Shown here: one piece after another, positions 25,973 through 36,386 of the stretch
Layout: the number at the start of each line of letters is the position of its first letter
Numbering within the stretch: the first letter of the stretch is position 1
Assembly (NCBI GenBank): GCA_028284635.1
Contig: JANQRJ010000076.1
Coordinates: 1-64,000 of the forward strand
Length of the DNA stretch: 64,000 bases
Direction: 5' to 3'
Source of the DNA: Pelagicoccus sp.
GTDB lineage: Bacteria > Verrucomicrobiota > Verrucomicrobiia > Opitutales > Opitutaceae
Position numbers and translations under genes: made by a program
Notes under the pieces: generated by a model
Told to the model about the DNA's origin: nothing
The model's input: the letters and a program-made list of their open reading frames with translations, nothing else
Databases searched by the model: none

Positions 25973-26848
25973 CTAGTTGTTGGCGGTGGCGGCGGCGATC
26001 TCCAGGATCTCCTGGGTGATGGCGGCCTGGCGGGCTTTGTTGAACTGGAGCGTAAGGGCGTCGAGCAGGTTGCCGGCGTTGTCCTTGGCGGTCTTCATGG
26101 CTACCATACGGGCGCTGTGTTCGGAGGCGCGGGCGCTGAGCACGGCCTGATGGGCCTCGCGGTTGACGAAGAGCGGAAGGAGCTTGCCGAGAATGGTGGC
26201 GGGATCCGGCTCGAACTTGAACTTCCGCTCGTCGTTGCTGGGCTGATACGGGGCTTCGCCCTTGGCGTGAAGCGAGTTGATCATCTCGTCGAGATCGAGA
26301 ATGGGAAGCAGCTTGGCGAAGGAGGCTTCCTGGATGAGCGTGTTCACGAATCTTGGATACAGGACTTCGATGGTGTCTATCTCCCCTGCTTCTCGCTTCT
26401 CGACCATGAACTCGACGATCTGCTTGATCTGCAGGTAGGGAACGTTGTCGGGCACGGAGAAGTCGGCGAGGAGGTCCAGCTTGTTGCGGCTGAGGAACTG
26501 GGAGCCCTTGCGGCCGATGCTGACGAAGCGGGCGGAGTCCTTGATCTTGAGGACTTCGCGGAAAAGGTTGCTGTTGAGCGGACCGCAAAGGCCGCGGTCC
26601 GTAGTGACTAGAAGGATACCGCGTTTGACGACTTCGCGCTCTTCGAGAAAGGGGTGCTCCACATTGTCGATACGGCCGGAGACGTTGGCGAGGACTTCGG
26701 CAAGCAAGGCCGCGTAGGGCTGTCCGGAAAGCGCCATCTGCTGGGCCTTCTTCATCTTGGAAGCCGCCACGAGCTCCATCGCCTTGGTGATCTGGCGGGT
26801 GTTCTTGACCGACTTGATGCGGCTGCGGATCTCTCTGGTATTGGGCAT
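25973..26848 (-). CDS. atpG: ATP synthase F1 gamma subunit
   Basis: 291 aa, rotor shaft of F1. The N-terminal coil NTREIRSRIKSVKNTRQITK and AMELVAASKMKKAQ and the C-terminal coil (AMKTAKDNAGNLLDALTLQF, NKARQAAITQEILEI) are diagnostic. TDRGLCGPLNSNL marks the core. It begins 27 bp after the stop codon of the inserted four-helix-bundle gene. Confidence 0.97.
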   Translation of the reverse strand: MPNTREIRSRIKSVKNTRQITKAMELVAASKMKKAQQMALSGQPYAALLAEVLANVSGRIDNVEHPFLEEREVVKRGILLVTTDRGLCGPLNSNLFREVLKIKDSARFVSIGRKGSQFLSRNKLDLLADFSVPDNVPYLQIKQIVEFMVEKREAGEIDTIEVLYPRFVNTLIQEASFAKLLPILDLDEMINSLHAKGEAPYQPSNDERKFKFEPDPATILGKLLPLFVNREAHQAVLSARASEHSARMVAMKTAKDNAGNLLDALTLQFNKARQAAITQEILEIAAATANN

Positions 26849-26849
26849 T

Positions 26850-26882
26850 TAAAGTGAAAAGTTAAGAGCGAAGAGTTAAGAG
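26850..26882. repeat. TTAAGAG heptamer repeat, left flank of the four-helix-bundle gene
   Basis: AAGTGAAAAGTTAAGAGCG and AAGAGTTAAGAG. Inverted relative to the right flank at 27245-27276. The TAA stop of the inserted gene lies inside it. Confidence 0.7.
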
Positions 26883-27259
26883 TTTCTGTTCGCTGTAGCG
26901 GTTTTTCTAGAGGCTGCGAGCATGGCAATGATTTGTCGGTTTTCGTCTATCAAGGAACTGATCTGGGTTTCGCTGACTAGGTTTTCCGCTTTGAGGAGTT
27001 CGAGCCAATATAGAGTTTCTTCGGCCTCTTTCAGACAGTCGCCAATCTTAGCAGCGAACTCGGCACGAGACCGAGATCGATAAGCTTCGCGGTAATTGGC
27101 TCCGACTGACGTACCGCTGCGGAGAAACTGGCCTCCCAAAACCCGGCCGACAGGATCCTCCTTGAGATGGACGTAAAGTCGAATGATGCGGCGGGCGAAC
27201 TCGAACGTTCGCTCCAAAAGCCTGCTGCCGCCACTATCATCAAACTCTTCATTTTTCAC
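26876..27259 (-). CDS. Four-helix bundle protein (S23/IVP, Avd-like) inside the atp operon
   Basis: 127 aa of the 23S-rRNA intervening-sequence/four-helix-bundle family: LLERTFEFARRIIRLYVHL, then LGGQFLRSGTSVGANYREAY, and KIGDCLKEAEETLYWLELL, the strongly conserved signature helices. Members form pentameric bundles; function is mostly unknown (related to Avd of diversity-generating retroelements, but no reverse transcriptase is nearby). It interrupts atpA-atpG, which are adjacent in other bacteria. Both its GTG start (27259) and its TAA stop (26876) lie inside inverted arrays of TTAAGAGTGAAGAG-type heptamers, as if repeat and ORF were one inserted unit. Confidence 0.88.
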   Translation of the reverse strand: MKNEEFDDSGGSRLLERTFEFARRIIRLYVHLKEDPVGRVLGGQFLRSGTSVGANYREAYRSRSRAEFAAKIGDCLKEAEETLYWLELLKAENLVSETQISSLIDENRQIIAMLAASRKTATANRNS

Positions 27260-27274
27260 TCTTCACTCTTAACT

Positions 27275-27276
<2 letters not shown>
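27245..27276. repeat. TTAAGAG heptamer repeat, right flank of the four-helix-bundle gene
   Basis: CTCTTCATTTTTCACTCTTC and ACTCTTAACTTC; reverse complement of the type at 26850-26882. It supplies the GTG start codon of the inserted gene. Confidence 0.7.
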
Positions 27277-28807
<1,531 letters not shown>

Positions 28808-28863
28808 GGTTGTTCTGAAGTAAGAAGGTAGAAGTAAGAATTAAGAAGTTTTCTGGCGGCGTT

Positions 28864-29262
28864 CTAGGAGAGGGAGGCTTCGAGTTCGGCGAGGCTGGCG
28901 GCAATGGAGGAGTCGTAGACGTCGCAGCCGACTCGGACGCGAACCCCGGCTATGAGGGCGTCGTTCTGGCGAGACTGGACTTCGATAGCGCGGCCGTAGC
29001 GCTGGGAGAGCTTCTTGCCGGTGGCTTGCAAGGCTTCGTCGCTAAGGGAGCCTGCGTGCTCGACGACGGCAGTGCGGTCGGCGACGGCTCGCTGCACAAG
29101 GGCGAGGAAGGCCTTGAGAAACGCGGCGTAACGCGGCGGCGGATTCTTCTCTACGGACTGCAGGACCGCCAAGGCCCGCTCGTCGGAGAATTCGCCGTCC
29201 TGCCAGCAGAGCTTCATGAGGCTCTTGGCGTAGGCTTTGGTCTTCTTGTCGGCCGTCGTCAT
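28864..29262 (-). CDS. atpH: ATP synthase F1 delta subunit (short form)
   Basis: 132 aa, shorter than the ~175 aa of E. coli AtpH. The N-terminal helix (KAYAKSLMKLCWQDGEF) and the C-terminal domain (RYGRAIEVQSRQNDALIAGV and RVRVGCDVYDSSIAASL) are recognisable, so the missing part is from the middle N-terminal bundle. Place between atpF and atpA confirms identity. Confidence 0.9.
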   Translation of the reverse strand: MTTADKKTKAYAKSLMKLCWQDGEFSDERALAVLQSVEKNPPPRYAAFLKAFLALVQRAVADRTAVVEHAGSLSDEALQATGKKLSQRYGRAIEVQSRQNDALIAGVRVRVGCDVYDSSIAASLAELEASLS

Positions 29263-29280
29263 TGAAATTCGGATACGAAG

Positions 29281-29853
29281 CTAGTTTTCGGAAGCGACGA
29301 GATCGGCATTGGCTCGTTCGGCGAAACGGGCCTTGTCCTCGGCGGACAGCTCGGTGGCGAGCACTTTGCCGGCAGTGGAAACGACGAGGCGGGCGATTTC
29401 GCTGCGGGCTTCGGCGAGCATCTGCTTGCGGTCGAGCTCGATCTGCTGCTCGGCCTTGGTAGTAATGTCCTCGGCGGTCTTGATGGCCTGCTGGGCGGCT
29501 TTCGCAATGCGGGCTTCCGCCGAGGCGCGGGCTTCGGTAACTATCTGGTTCGCTTCAGTGGAGGCTTCGGCGATGATCTTCTTCTTCTCGACTTCGGCCT
29601 CGGCAAGCTTGACCTTCATCTCCTCGGCGTACTTGAGGCCGGAGTCGATCTTGGCTTCGCGCTCCTCCATCGTGGCGAAGACCGGCTTGAAGGCGAACTT
29701 CCAGAGGACAGTTGCGAGGATAGTGAAGCTGATGACCTGCATCACGATATGGGGCACGTTGATGCCGTAGCGATACATGATCTCGGAGAAGCCGCCGGCT
29801 TCTGCGGAGGAGGGAACGCCTGCTGCTGCCAGAATTGAGAGAAGATCCGTCAT
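29281..29853 (-). CDS. atpF: ATP synthase F0 subunit b
   Basis: 190 aa, peripheral stalk. One membrane helix (IVMQVISFTILATVLWKFAF, res ~35-54) and a long charged coiled coil (Ala/Glu/Lys-rich). An N-terminal extension of ~30 residues precedes the helix. Lies between atpE and atpH with 18 bp to atpH. Confidence 0.94.
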   Translation of the reverse strand: MTDLLSILAAAGVPSSAEAGGFSEIMYRYGINVPHIVMQVISFTILATVLWKFAFKPVFATMEEREAKIDSGLKYAEEMKVKLAEAEVEKKKIIAEASTEANQIVTEARASAEARIAKAAQQAIKTAEDITTKAEQQIELDRKQMLAEARSEIARLVVSTAGKVLATELSAEDKARFAERANADLVASEN

Positions 29854-29954
29854 TTTGTAGAAGCGGTTGTTTCGAGAACGGGCTGAGGGGAAAGTGGGAA
29901 AGGGCGCCGACTGTTTTCACGCAGCCGGCGCCGGAGGGAATTCGAGTTCTTCGA

Positions 29955-30161
29955 CTAATTGATGAAGAAGATGGAGAGGATGCCGAGACCTTCAGCCAAA
30001 GCCATACCGAGGATGGCCTGAACGAGGATCTTGCCGGAAGCTCCTGGGTTGCGACCCACCGCTTCCGCAGCCTTGAGGCCGATGAGGCCTACGCCAACTG
30101 CTGCGCCGAGGGCGCCGATACCAGCTCCGATGTTTCCTGAGATTTGAGCAAGGATGTCCAT
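29955..30161 (-). CDS. atpE: ATP synthase F0 subunit c
   Basis: 68-aa hairpin of two membrane helices, the proton-binding rotor ring subunit. The loop is AEAVGRNPGA and the ion-binding acidic residue is Glu57 in ALAEGLGIL. The Na+-type Gln/Glu-Ser signature is not seen, so proton use is more likely. Confidence 0.95.
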   Translation of the reverse strand: MDILAQISGNIGAGIGALGAAVGVGLIGLKAAEAVGRNPGASGKILVQAILGMALAEGLGILSIFFIN

Positions 30162-30240
30162 TGATTATTTATAGTTGCTATTTAGTTTCTTTGAATTGCT
30201 GCCCACGTGTTATGTACATGGTCCCAGCAACAGATTGGTT

Positions 30241-31086
30241 CTAGTGGTGCTCTTCCCCATCGCCGTGGTTGCAGATCAGGCCAACATAGACGCTGAAGAG
30301 AAGGATGAAGACGAGGGGTTGGACGAAGCCGACGATCAGCTCGAGAAAGTAGAACGGGAAGATAAAGCCGGTTTGGTGCAACAGGCTCTCTCCACCGAAG
30401 ATGTTGCCGAAAAGGCGGACCGAAAGCGTGAGCGGGCGAATCAGGATGGAAACGACTTCGATACAGCCGACGATCAGGAATATCGGCCAGAGCGCGAGCC
30501 ACATGGCGCCGCCCACTTCCTTCTTGTCCGCCTTGTTTCCAAAGAGGTCCTTTATCAGCACGACGGGGCCGTCGAGCTTCAACACTATGAAGAGCCACGC
30601 GGTCATAGCGACGAATGCCAGGGCGATGGTTCCGTTCCAGTCCGCATTGCCTGGACGAATCCAGGGTTCGGATACATAAAAGTGACCCGACGCGTCTTCG
30701 TAACCGAGGCCAACGCTGCCGACGCCAGGCAAAAGGCCACTCCAATTCTGGATCAGAATGTAGAAGAAAAGGCCGACGATAACGGGGATCGAAGCATTGA
30801 TCGCCTTCTTGCCCACGATCGGAGTGGTGGTGTCCTTTAGGAAAGTGAGGGCTGACTCGATGACCGCCTGGCCTTTCGAGGGGACGAGCTGCGGACGGCC
30901 GACGAGGAGACGAACGCCGATGATCAGCAAGATGGCGACTACCCAGCTTGTGACGAGGCTGTTGGAAATCGGCAGGCCGAAGACAGTGAAGAGCTCGGTG
31001 GCCGACTCGCTGACCGCTGCCGATGCATCGGCAAGAGGAAATAGGAAAGCTAGAGAGGAAAGGAGAGCTGTTTTTCGGCCAGGCAT
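30241..31086 (-). CDS. atpB: ATP synthase F0 subunit a
   Basis: About 281 aa from ATG 31086; an in-frame TTG at 31134 would add 16 residues. The N-terminus (TALLSSLAFLFPLADASAA) looks like a cleavable signal, as in other long-N-terminal a-subunits. The essential Arg stands in LTLSVRLFGNIFGGE; the last helices (IFPFYFLELIVGFVQPLVF) are typical. The C-terminus ends in HGDGEEHH. First gene of the atpBEFHAGDC operon; no atpI precedes it. Confidence 0.95.
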   Translation of the reverse strand: MPGRKTALLSSLAFLFPLADASAAVSESATELFTVFGLPISNSLVTSWVVAILLIIGVRLLVGRPQLVPSKGQAVIESALTFLKDTTTPIVGKKAINASIPVIVGLFFYILIQNWSGLLPGVGSVGLGYEDASGHFYVSEPWIRPGNADWNGTIALAFVAMTAWLFIVLKLDGPVVLIKDLFGNKADKKEVGGAMWLALWPIFLIVGCIEVVSILIRPLTLSVRLFGNIFGGESLLHQTGFIFPFYFLELIVGFVQPLVFILLFSVYVGLICNHGDGEEHH

Positions 31087-31263
31087 GGGAGAAAAAGAAG
31101 AGGATTTGTTGGACGACGCCCGGGAGGCCGTCAACTACGGAAAGGACTTTTTGACCCTATTAGCGGAAATTGTAGCTGCAACTTCTAGCATCTAATACCA
31201 AAGCTAATACACGTTGTTAGAGCTTGGCTTAGCCGGACCTCGTTGCCACTTAGTTTGAGCAGG

Positions 31264-31476
31264 ATGGCGAAAGACTCCCTAACCTCCGCGCTCTTCGAGC
31301 TCAAGGAGCGCGAACGCAGAACCCGCACGCGCAACGGCAGGCGCAACCGGCCAAACGCCGCAACCCGACCGAGACGTGGTCGACCAAAGGCCTTCGATTC
31401 GTTCTACGTCTTCAGCATCACCCTCTTGCTGTTCACCTTAGCCCTGCAGTTCGTGGCGATCTGGCTCTACGCCTAA
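31264..31476 (+). CDS. Small single-pass membrane protein, unknown function
   Basis: About 70 aa from ATG 31264. A very basic N-terminal half (ERERRTRTRNGRRNRP) ends in one C-terminal membrane helix (FSITLLLFTLALQFVAIWLY). Divergent from the atp operon, 177 bp from atpB. No family recognised; the strong charge asymmetry and codon use fit a real small protein. Confidence 0.5.
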   Translation: MAKDSLTSALFELKERERRTRTRNGRRNRPNAATRPRRGRPKAFDSFYVFSITLLLFTLALQFVAIWLYA

Positions 31477-31549
31477 GACGGCGGCAGAACCGAAGACGCT
31501 ATTAATAGTGTAGCGCTTGGGTCATCGCGCCTCTACAGTTCGCCTGCTG

Positions 31550-32155
31550 TTAAGAGAAATTCAACTTTTGCTTAACAAGTATCATCGACTGGTAGCTCTC
31601 GGCTCTCGCCTGAAAGACGGTCTCACGCTCGAGAGGCCAAGGAATTGAGGAATCGACCTTCCAAAGCTCTTGTTCTGCAACGACTTCCTCAGCCCAGGCA
31701 AAATAGCCAGGATGGTCCGTTCGAAAGTGCAGACGAGCCCCGCCAAAACAGCGACGCCCCAGGTCCTGCAGAAATCGGGCATTGAAGACGCGATTCTTCC
31801 AATGGCGCTTCTTTGGCCAGGGGTCGGAGAAAAGCAGAAAGACTTCGGCCAGGACGATTCCCTGGGGTAGCTGGTCCAGTACCTCGGCCGCCTCGCCGAG
31901 CAGAAAAGATAGATTTTCCTGCCCTGCCCTCGCCTGCTTGCGACGAGCCCGCTCTACTCGATCACGCACGATGTCGATGCCAAGGCAGCGTCGATCTGGA
32001 TTCGCCGCTGCGTAATCCACCAGCCAATGGCCATGGCCGCAGCCGATTTCCAGCGAAATCTCGCCGGCAGCGCCCAGGGTCTCCTCAAGCTCGGTCCTCA
32101 GCCTTCGCTTCCGGTCCGCGACGCGCTGCAGATGTAGGTCATATTCGCTGGTCAT
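31550..32155 (-). CDS. trmB: tRNA (guanine-N7-)-methyltransferase
   Basis: 201 aa. Methylates G46 in the variable loop of tRNAs using S-adenosylmethionine. SAM site EIGCGHGHWLVDYA, the TrmB signature FSDPWPKKRHWKNR and the C-terminal TDHPGYFAWAEEVV are all present. The frame is open to 32227, but ATG 32155 (MTSEYDLHLQRVADRK) fits the family start. Transcribed alone. Confidence 0.94.
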   Translation of the reverse strand: MTSEYDLHLQRVADRKRRLRTELEETLGAAGEISLEIGCGHGHWLVDYAAANPDRRCLGIDIVRDRVERARRKQARAGQENLSFLLGEAAEVLDQLPQGIVLAEVFLLFSDPWPKKRHWKNRVFNARFLQDLGRRCFGGARLHFRTDHPGYFAWAEEVVAEQELWKVDSSIPWPLERETVFQARAESYQSMILVKQKLNFS

Positions 32156-32311
32156 AGAGCAGAATCGTGTAAACGAGCGTATCAAACAGGAAGCTTCTAT
32201 TTCCTCGTAGCCGAGGTCGATAGACATTGGTTCTCTACCCGTCCTCCAAAGTCTGTCGACTTCGGCTACGCTCTAAAACTATGGACGCGACTTGCCGAAG
32301 AAGAGCAATAC

Positions 32312-33619
32312 TCAGATCGCGCTCTTCTGGCTGGTGGCAATCAAGGAGCTCGACGAAACCACGGGCAGACGAAACGCCACCTTCAAGCCACCGGTCGGAA
32401 CGTTTTCCGCCCAAACGCGCCCGCCATGCAACTCTATGATGTGCTTGACGATACTAAGCCCAAGTCCCGTGCCACCGGTCTCGCGAGAACGGCCTTTGTC
32501 GACGCGGTAGAAACGCTCGAAGATGCGACCGAGGTCCTCCTCTGGCACTCCCGGACCGGAGTCCTCGACCCAAAGCGTCAATCCCCCTTCCTTCACCTCG
32601 CAACCGAGAAGCACCCTGCCCCCTTCCGGCGAATACTTCAGAGCGTTCTCCACCAGGTTATCGAAAACCTGTCGCAGCTTCATGATGTCGAATCGTACCC
32701 GAACAACGCGCTCTTCGAGGGCCAATTCGATGGCGATCTTGGCAGAGTCGGCATTGATCCGATAGTCGGAGCTGATTTCGCGCAGCCATTTGAGCACGTC
32801 GGCCTCAATCCAGTTGAAGGAGAGCGATTCGTTCTCAAGGCGCGAGAGACTCAGCAAGTCGTTGATCAACAACACTAGCCGCTCGGAATGACGGTGGATC
32901 GTCTTGAGAAAGTGATCCCGCTCCTCGGTTTTCATAATGTGGTGATCGGTCACCAGCGTTTCCGCATACCCCTTGATGACCGATACCGGCGTCTTCAACT
33001 CGTGAGACGCGTTCGCTACGAAGAGCTTGCGAGCCCGAGCAAGGAGCTTTGGTCGCGTAACATCGTGCAGGACAAAAAGATACCAAGGCCCCTGCCCTTC
33101 CAAGGCGTCCGTCAGGCGCGCTCCCGAAACCTCCAGCCACAGCTCGCTCTGACCCACATCGAAGCATATCTCGGCCTTGGCCGGTCCCCCACCCGCTTTC
33201 AGCTTTCGCACGAATTCGAGAAAGTCGGAACTGCTCAAACCGCTTTCAAGACGCTGGCCCACCTTGCTCGCCATGCCTGGCAGAAGATCCTGCAAGGCCT
33301 TGTTGACCAACAGTATATAGTTGTCCCGATCAATCATGACAACGCCTTCCTGCAGACTGCCCAGCGTCGCCTGCAGCTGATTGAGCTGCCCCGTACTGCG
33401 CTTGTTCAGCTCGCCGATCTCCTCGATCAGCTTGTTGAGCTCCTCGATCAGGAGGCGCCAGTTTTCGTTCGTTCCACGAAAATCCTGGCTATGGTTGAGA
33501 ATCGTGGTGCGGCTGGAGAGCGACTCGGCCAGGAGTCGAATGGCTATCTTCTGACGCAAGTATTTGTAGGCGAGGAAGATAGCAATACACGAAGCAAGAC
33601 CTGCAACAATCAGTGACAT
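32312..33619 (-). CDS. phoR: Sensor histidine kinase, PhoR type
   Basis: 435 aa. One N-terminal membrane helix (LIVAGLASCIAIFLAYKYL), a short coil, a PAS-like domain (GVVMIDRDNYILLVNKALQ), then the kinase: H-box FVANASHELKTPVSVIKGY, N-box DNLVENALKYSPEG, and the G boxes WVEDSGPGVP and GGTGLGLSIVKHIIELHGG. This is the PhoR layout, which senses phosphate starvation through the Pst transporter, though pst genes are not in the window. Only 7 bp after the response regulator gene, so one operon. Confidence 0.9.
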   Translation of the reverse strand: MSLIVAGLASCIAIFLAYKYLRQKIAIRLLAESLSSRTTILNHSQDFRGTNENWRLLIEELNKLIEEIGELNKRSTGQLNQLQATLGSLQEGVVMIDRDNYILLVNKALQDLLPGMASKVGQRLESGLSSSDFLEFVRKLKAGGGPAKAEICFDVGQSELWLEVSGARLTDALEGQGPWYLFVLHDVTRPKLLARARKLFVANASHELKTPVSVIKGYAETLVTDHHIMKTEERDHFLKTIHRHSERLVLLINDLLSLSRLENESLSFNWIEADVLKWLREISSDYRINADSAKIAIELALEERVVRVRFDIMKLRQVFDNLVENALKYSPEGGRVLLGCEVKEGGLTLWVEDSGPGVPEEDLGRIFERFYRVDKGRSRETGGTGLGLSIVKHIIELHGGRVWAENVPTGGLKVAFRLPVVSSSSLIATSQKSAI

Positions 33620-33626
33620 CGGTCGG

Positions 33627-34316
33627 TTAGCGGCTTTCCACCAACCGATAGCCTACGCCCCGTACCGTCTCAAGCCAAGAGGCCTGCTCGCCCAGCTTTT
33701 CACGGAGCCGGCGCATGTGGGTGTCGACCGTCCGGGTCTCAATATCGTTTTCGTAGTTCCAGACCTTCTGCAACAGCTTCTCGCGCGTCTGCACCTTGCC
33801 GCATTCCTCGAGCAAGAGCTTGAGAAGGCGAAACTCCGTGGCGGTAAGCTCGATCGGGTCTCCACTGACTTCGACCTTGTGCTGCTCCACGTCCATCAAA
33901 ATTCCGTTCACCTGCATCGACTTAGGCTCGGCCGCCTCGTTCGAACGCTTGAGAATGGCCATCACCCTAAGCATCAACTCCTTGGGACTGAAAGGCTTGC
34001 AAACATAGTCGTCCGCCCCGCTCTCAAAGCCTTCGATCCGATCGCCCTCCTCCGTCTTCGCGCTGAGAAACACAATCGGGATCCCCTTCAAACTGGCGTC
34101 GGCCCGGATCAGGCGGCAAACCTGGATGCCGCTCAAGTCAGGCATCATCACATCCAGCACAATCAATTCGGGGCGAAAGCTACGCGCCGCTTCGAGAGCC
34201 AGGCGCGGGTCATTCAGGGCGGTCACTTCAAAACCCCTCTGTCGTAAATGATAGCTCAACAACTCGGTGACACTCACCTCGTCGTCCACTATTAGAATCC
34301 TGCGTGTGTCGTTCAT
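33627..34316 (-). CDS. phoB: Response regulator, PhoB/OmpR family
   Basis: 229 aa. Receiver domain with acidic pocket (IVDDEVS), phosphoacceptor Asp in LIVLDVMMPDLSG, conserved Lys in FLSAKTEEGD; then an OmpR-type winged helix (ELTATEFRLLKLLLEE and VDTHMRRLREKLG, ending VRGVGYRL). Together with the next gene it forms a PhoBR-type pair; PhoB is the likeliest assignment, other OmpR-family members cannot be excluded. Confidence 0.88.
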   Translation of the reverse strand: MNDTRRILIVDDEVSVTELLSYHLRQRGFEVTALNDPRLALEAARSFRPELIVLDVMMPDLSGIQVCRLIRADASLKGIPIVFLSAKTEEGDRIEGFESGADDYVCKPFSPKELMLRVMAILKRSNEAAEPKSMQVNGILMDVEQHKVEVSGDPIELTATEFRLLKLLLEECGKVQTREKLLQKVWNYENDIETRTVDTHMRRLREKLGEQASWLETVRGVGYRLVESR

Positions 34317-34472
34317 CCTGACCGGTTGTCAATAGCCTACTCAGACGCGAATTGTTACAAGGGGAAGACCTAGCGCAACCGCCTTAGGGTTACAATTCAG
34401 TGACGCAAAAAGCGCTAAAAGCGAAGCCCGCAGTTTTCCTAAATTCCAATTAAGATATTGATTAACAACATC

Positions 34473-36323
34473 TTATCTCTTCAAGGCCACCATGAGAATG
34501 CCAATGTCCGAAGGGTTCACTCCGCTGATTCGGCTGGCCTGGCCCAGATTCGTCGGGCGAGTTTCGCTCAGCTTCGCGGCCGATTCGCCGCGCAGGCCTT
34601 TGACCTTCGAGTAGTCGAAATCCGAAGGGACCAGAATCTTCTCCACGTCGTTCAGCTTCTCCACCTGCCGCAACTCCCGCTTGAGATAGCCATCGTAGCG
34701 CACGCGATAGACAACCTCGTCCCGCACCGCCTCCGGCAGCGCTTTCAATTCGTCCGGATAGTCGCTCGGCTCGAGAATCCTGCGAATCCTCGTAGCCCAG
34801 GTCGAGTCCCCCACCCGATTCGTCTCCAGCCACTGCACCCATCGTTGGATCTCGGCCTTCTTGCGGTCCATTCGTCGGGCTCTCTCTCTGGACACCAGTC
34901 CATGACGCTTCGCGTACTCCATCAGCCTCATCTCGGCACTGCCATGGTTGAATAGCAGCCTATACTCGGCTCGGCTGGTGAACATGCGGTACGGTTCCTT
35001 GGTGCCCTTGGTAACCAAATCATCGATGAGAACTCCGATATAGCCATCGTAGCGCTTCAAAGTCATCGGCTTCTCGCCCCGCGCTTTCAAGACCGCGTTG
35101 ACACCGGCCATCAGCCCTTGGCTCGCCGCTTCCTCGTAGCCTGAGGTGCCATTGATCTGGCCCGCGAAAAACAGATTCTCCACCTTTTTAGACTCCAGAT
35201 GCGGATAAAGCTGAGTCGGCGGGGCGAAATCGTATTCGACCGCATAGGCCGGTCGCAGCAGCTGGACAGATTCCAAACCCGGTATCGTGCGCATCATTTG
35301 CTGTTGAGCGGCAAACGGGAGGCTCGTGGAAAGCCCGTTGACGTAGTACTCGTCGGTGTTGCGGCCCTCAGGCTCCAGGAAAAGCATGTGGCGAGGCTTG
35401 TCTGCGAATCGGACGAACTTGTCCTCGATGCTGGGACAGTATCTCGGACCCGTGCCCACGATCTCGCCGCTGTACATGGCAGACAGATGCAGATTGTCCG
35501 TCACGACCCGCTGAGTTTCCGCCGAGGTGTAGGTTATCCAGCAGGAAACCTGGTCGGAACCCGGTTTCCAGCCAGCCAAGCGTTCGCCGCGTTGTTCCAC
35601 GTGGAACATATCGGAATCGTCCCGCGTATCGTAGAAGCCGAACAGAGTAGGGCGTTCATCGCCCTTTTGCTCCTCGAGTTGCGAAAAATCGATGCTTCGG
35701 CCCAGCAAACGCGGCGGCGTGCCGGTCTTAAGACGCTCCAGCTCAATGCCTGCCTCCAGAAAACTCCCCGAAAGCGTCTTCGCCGAATAGTCGCCCATGC
35801 GCCCGCCTTCGTTCTTGTTTTTGCCGATATGCATCAAGGCCCGCAGAAACGTGCCCGTGGTGACCACCAGCGACTTGCCGAAGAACTCCAGGTCGAGATT
35901 CGTTCTACAGCCGATCACGCGACCTTGCTTGAAGATAAGTCCCGTCACCGTCGCCTGAAAGATCGAAAGGTTCTCCTGCAATTCCAGCACGTGCTTCATG
36001 CGAAGCGAGTAGACTTTCTTGTCGCACTGGGCTCGCGGCGACTGCACGGCAGGGCCCTTGGAGGCATTGAGCAAGCGAAACTGGATGCCGGACACGTCAG
36101 CGCTAACCGCCATCTCGCCGCCGAGAGCATCGATCTCCCGCACGATGTGCCCCTTAGCCACGCCGCCGATGGCCGGATTGCAGCTCATGGCGGCGATCGT
36201 ATCGATGTTGCCGCTGAGCACCAAGGTCCGGGCACCCATGCGAGCCGCCGCCAAGGCCGCTTCGCAACCCGCATGACCCGCGCCACAGACAATCACGTCG
36301 TACTCTTCGCCAAATTCGCTCAT
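34473..36323 (-). CDS. mnmG: tRNA uridine 5-carboxymethylaminomethyl modification enzyme MnmG
   Basis: 616 aa FAD protein that with MnmE modifies the wobble uridine of several tRNAs (cmnm5U34). FAD-binding [20 protein letters not shown] at the start, [19 protein letters not shown], then [14 protein letters not shown] [17 protein letters not shown] and [17 protein letters not shown]. The C-terminal helical MnmE-binding domain is intact. Lies 63 bp after mnmE, same direction. Confidence 0.97.
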   Translation of the reverse strand: MSEFGEEYDVIVCGAGHAGCEAALAAARMGARTLVLSGNIDTIAAMSCNPAIGGVAKGHIVREIDALGGEMAVSADVSGIQFRLLNASKGPAVQSPRAQCDKKVYSLRMKHVLELQENLSIFQATVTGLIFKQGRVIGCRTNLDLEFFGKSLVVTTGTFLRALMHIGKNKNEGGRMGDYSAKTLSGSFLEAGIELERLKTGTPPRLLGRSIDFSQLEEQKGDERPTLFGFYDTRDDSDMFHVEQRGERLAGWKPGSDQVSCWITYTSAETQRVVTDNLHLSAMYSGEIVGTGPRYCPSIEDKFVRFADKPRHMLFLEPEGRNTDEYYVNGLSTSLPFAAQQQMMRTIPGLESVQLLRPAYAVEYDFAPPTQLYPHLESKKVENLFFAGQINGTSGYEEAASQGLMAGVNAVLKARGEKPMTLKRYDGYIGVLIDDLVTKGTKEPYRMFTSRAEYRLLFNHGSAEMRLMEYAKRHGLVSRERARRMDRKKAEIQRWVQWLETNRVGDSTWATRIRRILEPSDYPDELKALPEAVRDEVVYRVRYDGYLKRELRQVEKLNDVEKILVPSDFDYSKVKGLRGESAAKLSETRPTNLGQASRISGVNPSDIGILMVALKR

Positions 36324-36386
36324 GGCGGTGCACGATAGAGTAGGGGGCCTCTAGCTCAAGACGGAATGTAAGGTATTAAAAATCAA

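Noticed and set aside
26876..27259. Four-helix-bundle gene as accessory protein (Avd) of a diversity-generating retroelement
   Set aside because: No reverse transcriptase or template/variable repeat pair is present in the window.
34317..34472. Pho box or promoter of phoBR
   Set aside because: No repeat matching a known PhoB site could be seen by eye.
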